Assembly: GCF_027744825.2 (NCBI RefSeq)
Contig: NC_071334.1
Span: 63,214,937 to 63,278,936, forward strand
Direction: 5' to 3'
Length of the DNA: 64,000 nucleotides
DNA from: Synchiropus splendidus
Lineage: Eukaryota > Chordata > Actinopteri > Syngnathiformes > Callionymidae
Shown here: positions 61,945 through 64,000 of the stretch, piece by piece
How the letters are laid out: every line of letters starts with the position of its first letter
Numbering within the stretch: the first letter of the stretch is position 1
Position numbers and translations under genes: made by a program
Notes under the pieces: generated by a model
Database searches by the model: none
What the model was told of the DNA's origin: nothing
What the model saw: the letters and a program-made list of their open reading frames with translations, nothing else

Positions 61945-62787
61945 GAGGCCCAAGTAACAAAAAGCGCTCGGCAGTGGATCGCACACACACACACACACAC
62001 ACAAGGAAATAACTATAACGCGGAGAAACAGAAGTGAGTCTCACCAAAAACACTCACACGCGCAGCAGCAGCAAGAGGCAATAAATGAAAGCGGAGGAAC
62101 ATGAGTAACTAAGGAGGCAGCTGAGAAAAGACGTCAAGCACACGCAGAATTTAGAACGATAGGAGCACAAGAGACGCAAGAATCAAAGAAGTTTTATCGT
62201 AAGGACACGAAGCAACCATATGGCGACATGAGCTGGGATCGCGGTGTTGAAATTCATGTGGGCTTGATTGGGAAATTAGTCCCAGCCCTGTCGCTCGGGA
62301 AACTGGAGACAAAAAAGGAAACGGAAACAAACAAGTAACGACAAAATAAAAGCACGGAAGAAAACATGGAAGCCCATTAGCCGCTGGTGCACTGGTGCTG
62401 TCTGCGGCGCAGAAAATCCATGAGGATCACTTCTAGTGATGTTGTGAAAACGGGGTCCAGAATCGAGACTCATGACTATGACACATGAAACCATATGGCC
62501 AATGTTCTGAACTTCAAAATGTTTTCACCCTCCAGGTAATTGTCTCTGTTGGTCGAGCTTCTTGAAGGTAAATAAAACGCCTGTGATGTCATCACATCAA
62601 TATTTTTGCCAGCATGACCGCTCCGAGAGACAGGGAGAGCACTCAGCGGAAGCAGCTGTCTTCAACCTCTTTTATCAAAGTTCCCACTTTGGTCATCTGC
62701 AAAAGTTTCAGATTCAGGTGGCTGCATCTGACACACACTAAACAGCAGCGGAATCGGTCGTGATTGATTGTCCCCCTTTGCTCGTAG
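61945..62787. other. Mixed spacer before copy I
   Basis: Up to about 62370 it matches the LTR-like block at 45146-45800, including a (CA)n tract at 61983-62002. About 62370-62520 matches 45840-46000, and about 62560-62760 matches 46990-47210 without the LINE. No gene seen. Confidence 0.55.
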
Positions 62788-63090
62788 GTGGACCAGTGAT
62801 ATGCAACAGCACCTCTGCTACAATCAGTCTGGCCAACTGCCTCCTGGAAGAAAGACGGATCGACTACAGAACCTTAGCCCTCAGAGACAGAAGCTGCCGG
62901 GGCTCTTTCGACAACCAAACCCATCAAGTGACCTTTTTCTACGACAGTCAAAACCTCTGTCAAACCCATGTGACGGTGAGACCCTGCAGTGAGATTTGAC
63001 ATGTGTAAAAAGAGATGGATTAACTCTGTTACTTTATCATAGCAAAACCAAAGTCACATCATCTACAACAGCATCACAGTGGATTCATCC
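62788..63090 (+). pseudogene. Copy I: exon 13-14 fragment
   Basis: Exon 13 (62788-62975, ZP-N) with its acceptor, a normal donor, a complete intron 13 and the same broken exon 14 (from 63043) as in copy H. Upstream there is spacer sequence of the kind seen at about 46965-47210, not exon 12. It therefore looks like a further piece copied from the H region. No start codon or promoter was found. Confidence 0.8.
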
Positions 63091-63154
63091 ACAATATATT
63101 TACATAAAATAAACTTCCGTAAAAGAAATTCACTGAATAAAAGAGGAATTTTAA

Positions 63155-64000
63155 TCCTCAACACAACAATTTACTGCTGAGTTAGTTAGGGCAGAACAAC
63201 AAACATGCAAACAGGATTTATTGACAAAGAGACAAAAATATATAAACATAAGTGAACTCATTTAAAAAAACAATAGCCACGGGAGCAAATCAATATTTGA
63301 TGTTTGTACCTCATTGAGGCATAGTTCTTCCTGATAGACAGGAAAGAACAATAAACAATATCACATTTATTAATCCGTAATAAATGCTTACACAAATCAG
63401 AGTTTCTGAATGAAACCAGGTTAATCCATTACTCATGTTGTCAAAAGGTTTGGCCCAAAAACATGCTCACTTGGTTAATTGGATACTCCAAAATGTGTGT
63501 GTGTGTGTGTGTGTGTGTCCTGCGACCTGTCCATGGTGTATTCCCGCCTCTCGCCCAATGACTGCTGGGATAGGCTCCCACACTCCCCACAATGCTGAAC
63601 AGGACTAAGCTGTGGTTAACCGACGATGTAGGTATAGATATGTATGGAATGCTGTGTCCCTGTAATTGCAGGCTGACAGAAGGACAAGAAAGACAAAGTT
63701 GAATTAATAAATTTAATATAAGACGATTACAATTAACACAGACGACGAAGACAGGAAACTGAAGGCACCGGAACCAAAAATACGATTCGGGAAATACACG
63801 GAGGGACTGGGGAAAAATCTGCAACAAAAGAGAGGCGAATTAATATCAAGCCTTCTAAATAGGGAGAACACAAAGACGCTCGGAATTTAACTCACAAGGT
63901 CCAATCAACAAAAAGCGCTACGTGGAGGAGAACACTCAAACTCACAAGGAAAAATCTACAACAATCGATAAATGCTAAGTAAGACTATAAAATGCTCACA
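63155..64000. repeat. Perfect repeat of 60735-61580
   Basis: Every base compared from 63155 to the window end matches the sequence 2,420 bases upstream. It contains the fish repeat 3' part, the TG tract and the start of the reverse LTR. The repeat goes on past the window, so the unit may be larger. Confidence 0.85.

Noticed and set aside
1..64000. CRISPR arrays, tRNA or rRNA genes
   Set aside because: No regularly spaced short direct repeats and no cloverleaf or rRNA-like sequence were noticed; the DNA is eukaryotic.

Overview
This is nuclear DNA from a bony fish, probably a spiny-rayed teleost; the species cannot be read from the sequence. The evidence is GT-AG split genes with short introns, long (CA)n/(TG)n tracts, a Tc1-type transposon, an L2-type LINE, hAT-type elements, Ty3/gypsy-type LTR elements and a common fish interspersed repeat.

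The window is one tandem gene array. The gene has 17 coding exons and a non-coding first exon. It encodes a secreted protein of about 805 residues: signal peptide, a variable N-terminal region of about 215 residues that I do not recognise, a von Willebrand factor D (VWD) module, a C8 module, a small cysteine-rich EGF/TIL-like module, a complete zona pellucida (ZP) module and a short tail with a furin-like RSRR site. No membrane segment or GPI signal follows. The C-terminal order VWD-C8-cysteine-rich-ZP is that of alpha-tectorin-like proteins. Splice phases agree in every copy checked. Five copies look intact: A (213-5954, 5' end outside the window), B (11866-16989), D (25472-30555), F (39201-44268) and G (51261-56326). 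Four are wrecks: C (20901-22560), E (34641-36310), H (58873-59470) and I (62788-63090).

The spacers are of a few kinds that recur in order: A-X-B-Y-C-Z-D-Y-E-Z-F-X-G-Y-H-Z-I. A-B-C and F-G-H are therefore two copies of a block of about 39.4 kb, and B-C and D-E are two copies of a block of about 13.7 kb. Spacer Y carries a gypsy-type LTR plus gag remnant, invaded in the B and D blocks by a second LTR element whose two LTRs face each other. The D block also has a hAT-type MITE that the B block lacks. Spacer X carries LTR fragments and a deleted hAT element, plus a solo LTR after A or an L2 LINE after F.

The most interesting signal is the contrast inside the gene. Exons 7-17 and their introns are almost the same in all intact copies, as if homogenised by gene conversion. 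Exons 3-5 differ mostly by amino-acid-changing substitutions, and one codon of exon 4 encodes a different residue in each of the five genes. This suggests a family of secreted ZP polymers with a constant assembly part and a diversifying N-terminal recognition part.

All readings are by eye; no alignment or database search was run.
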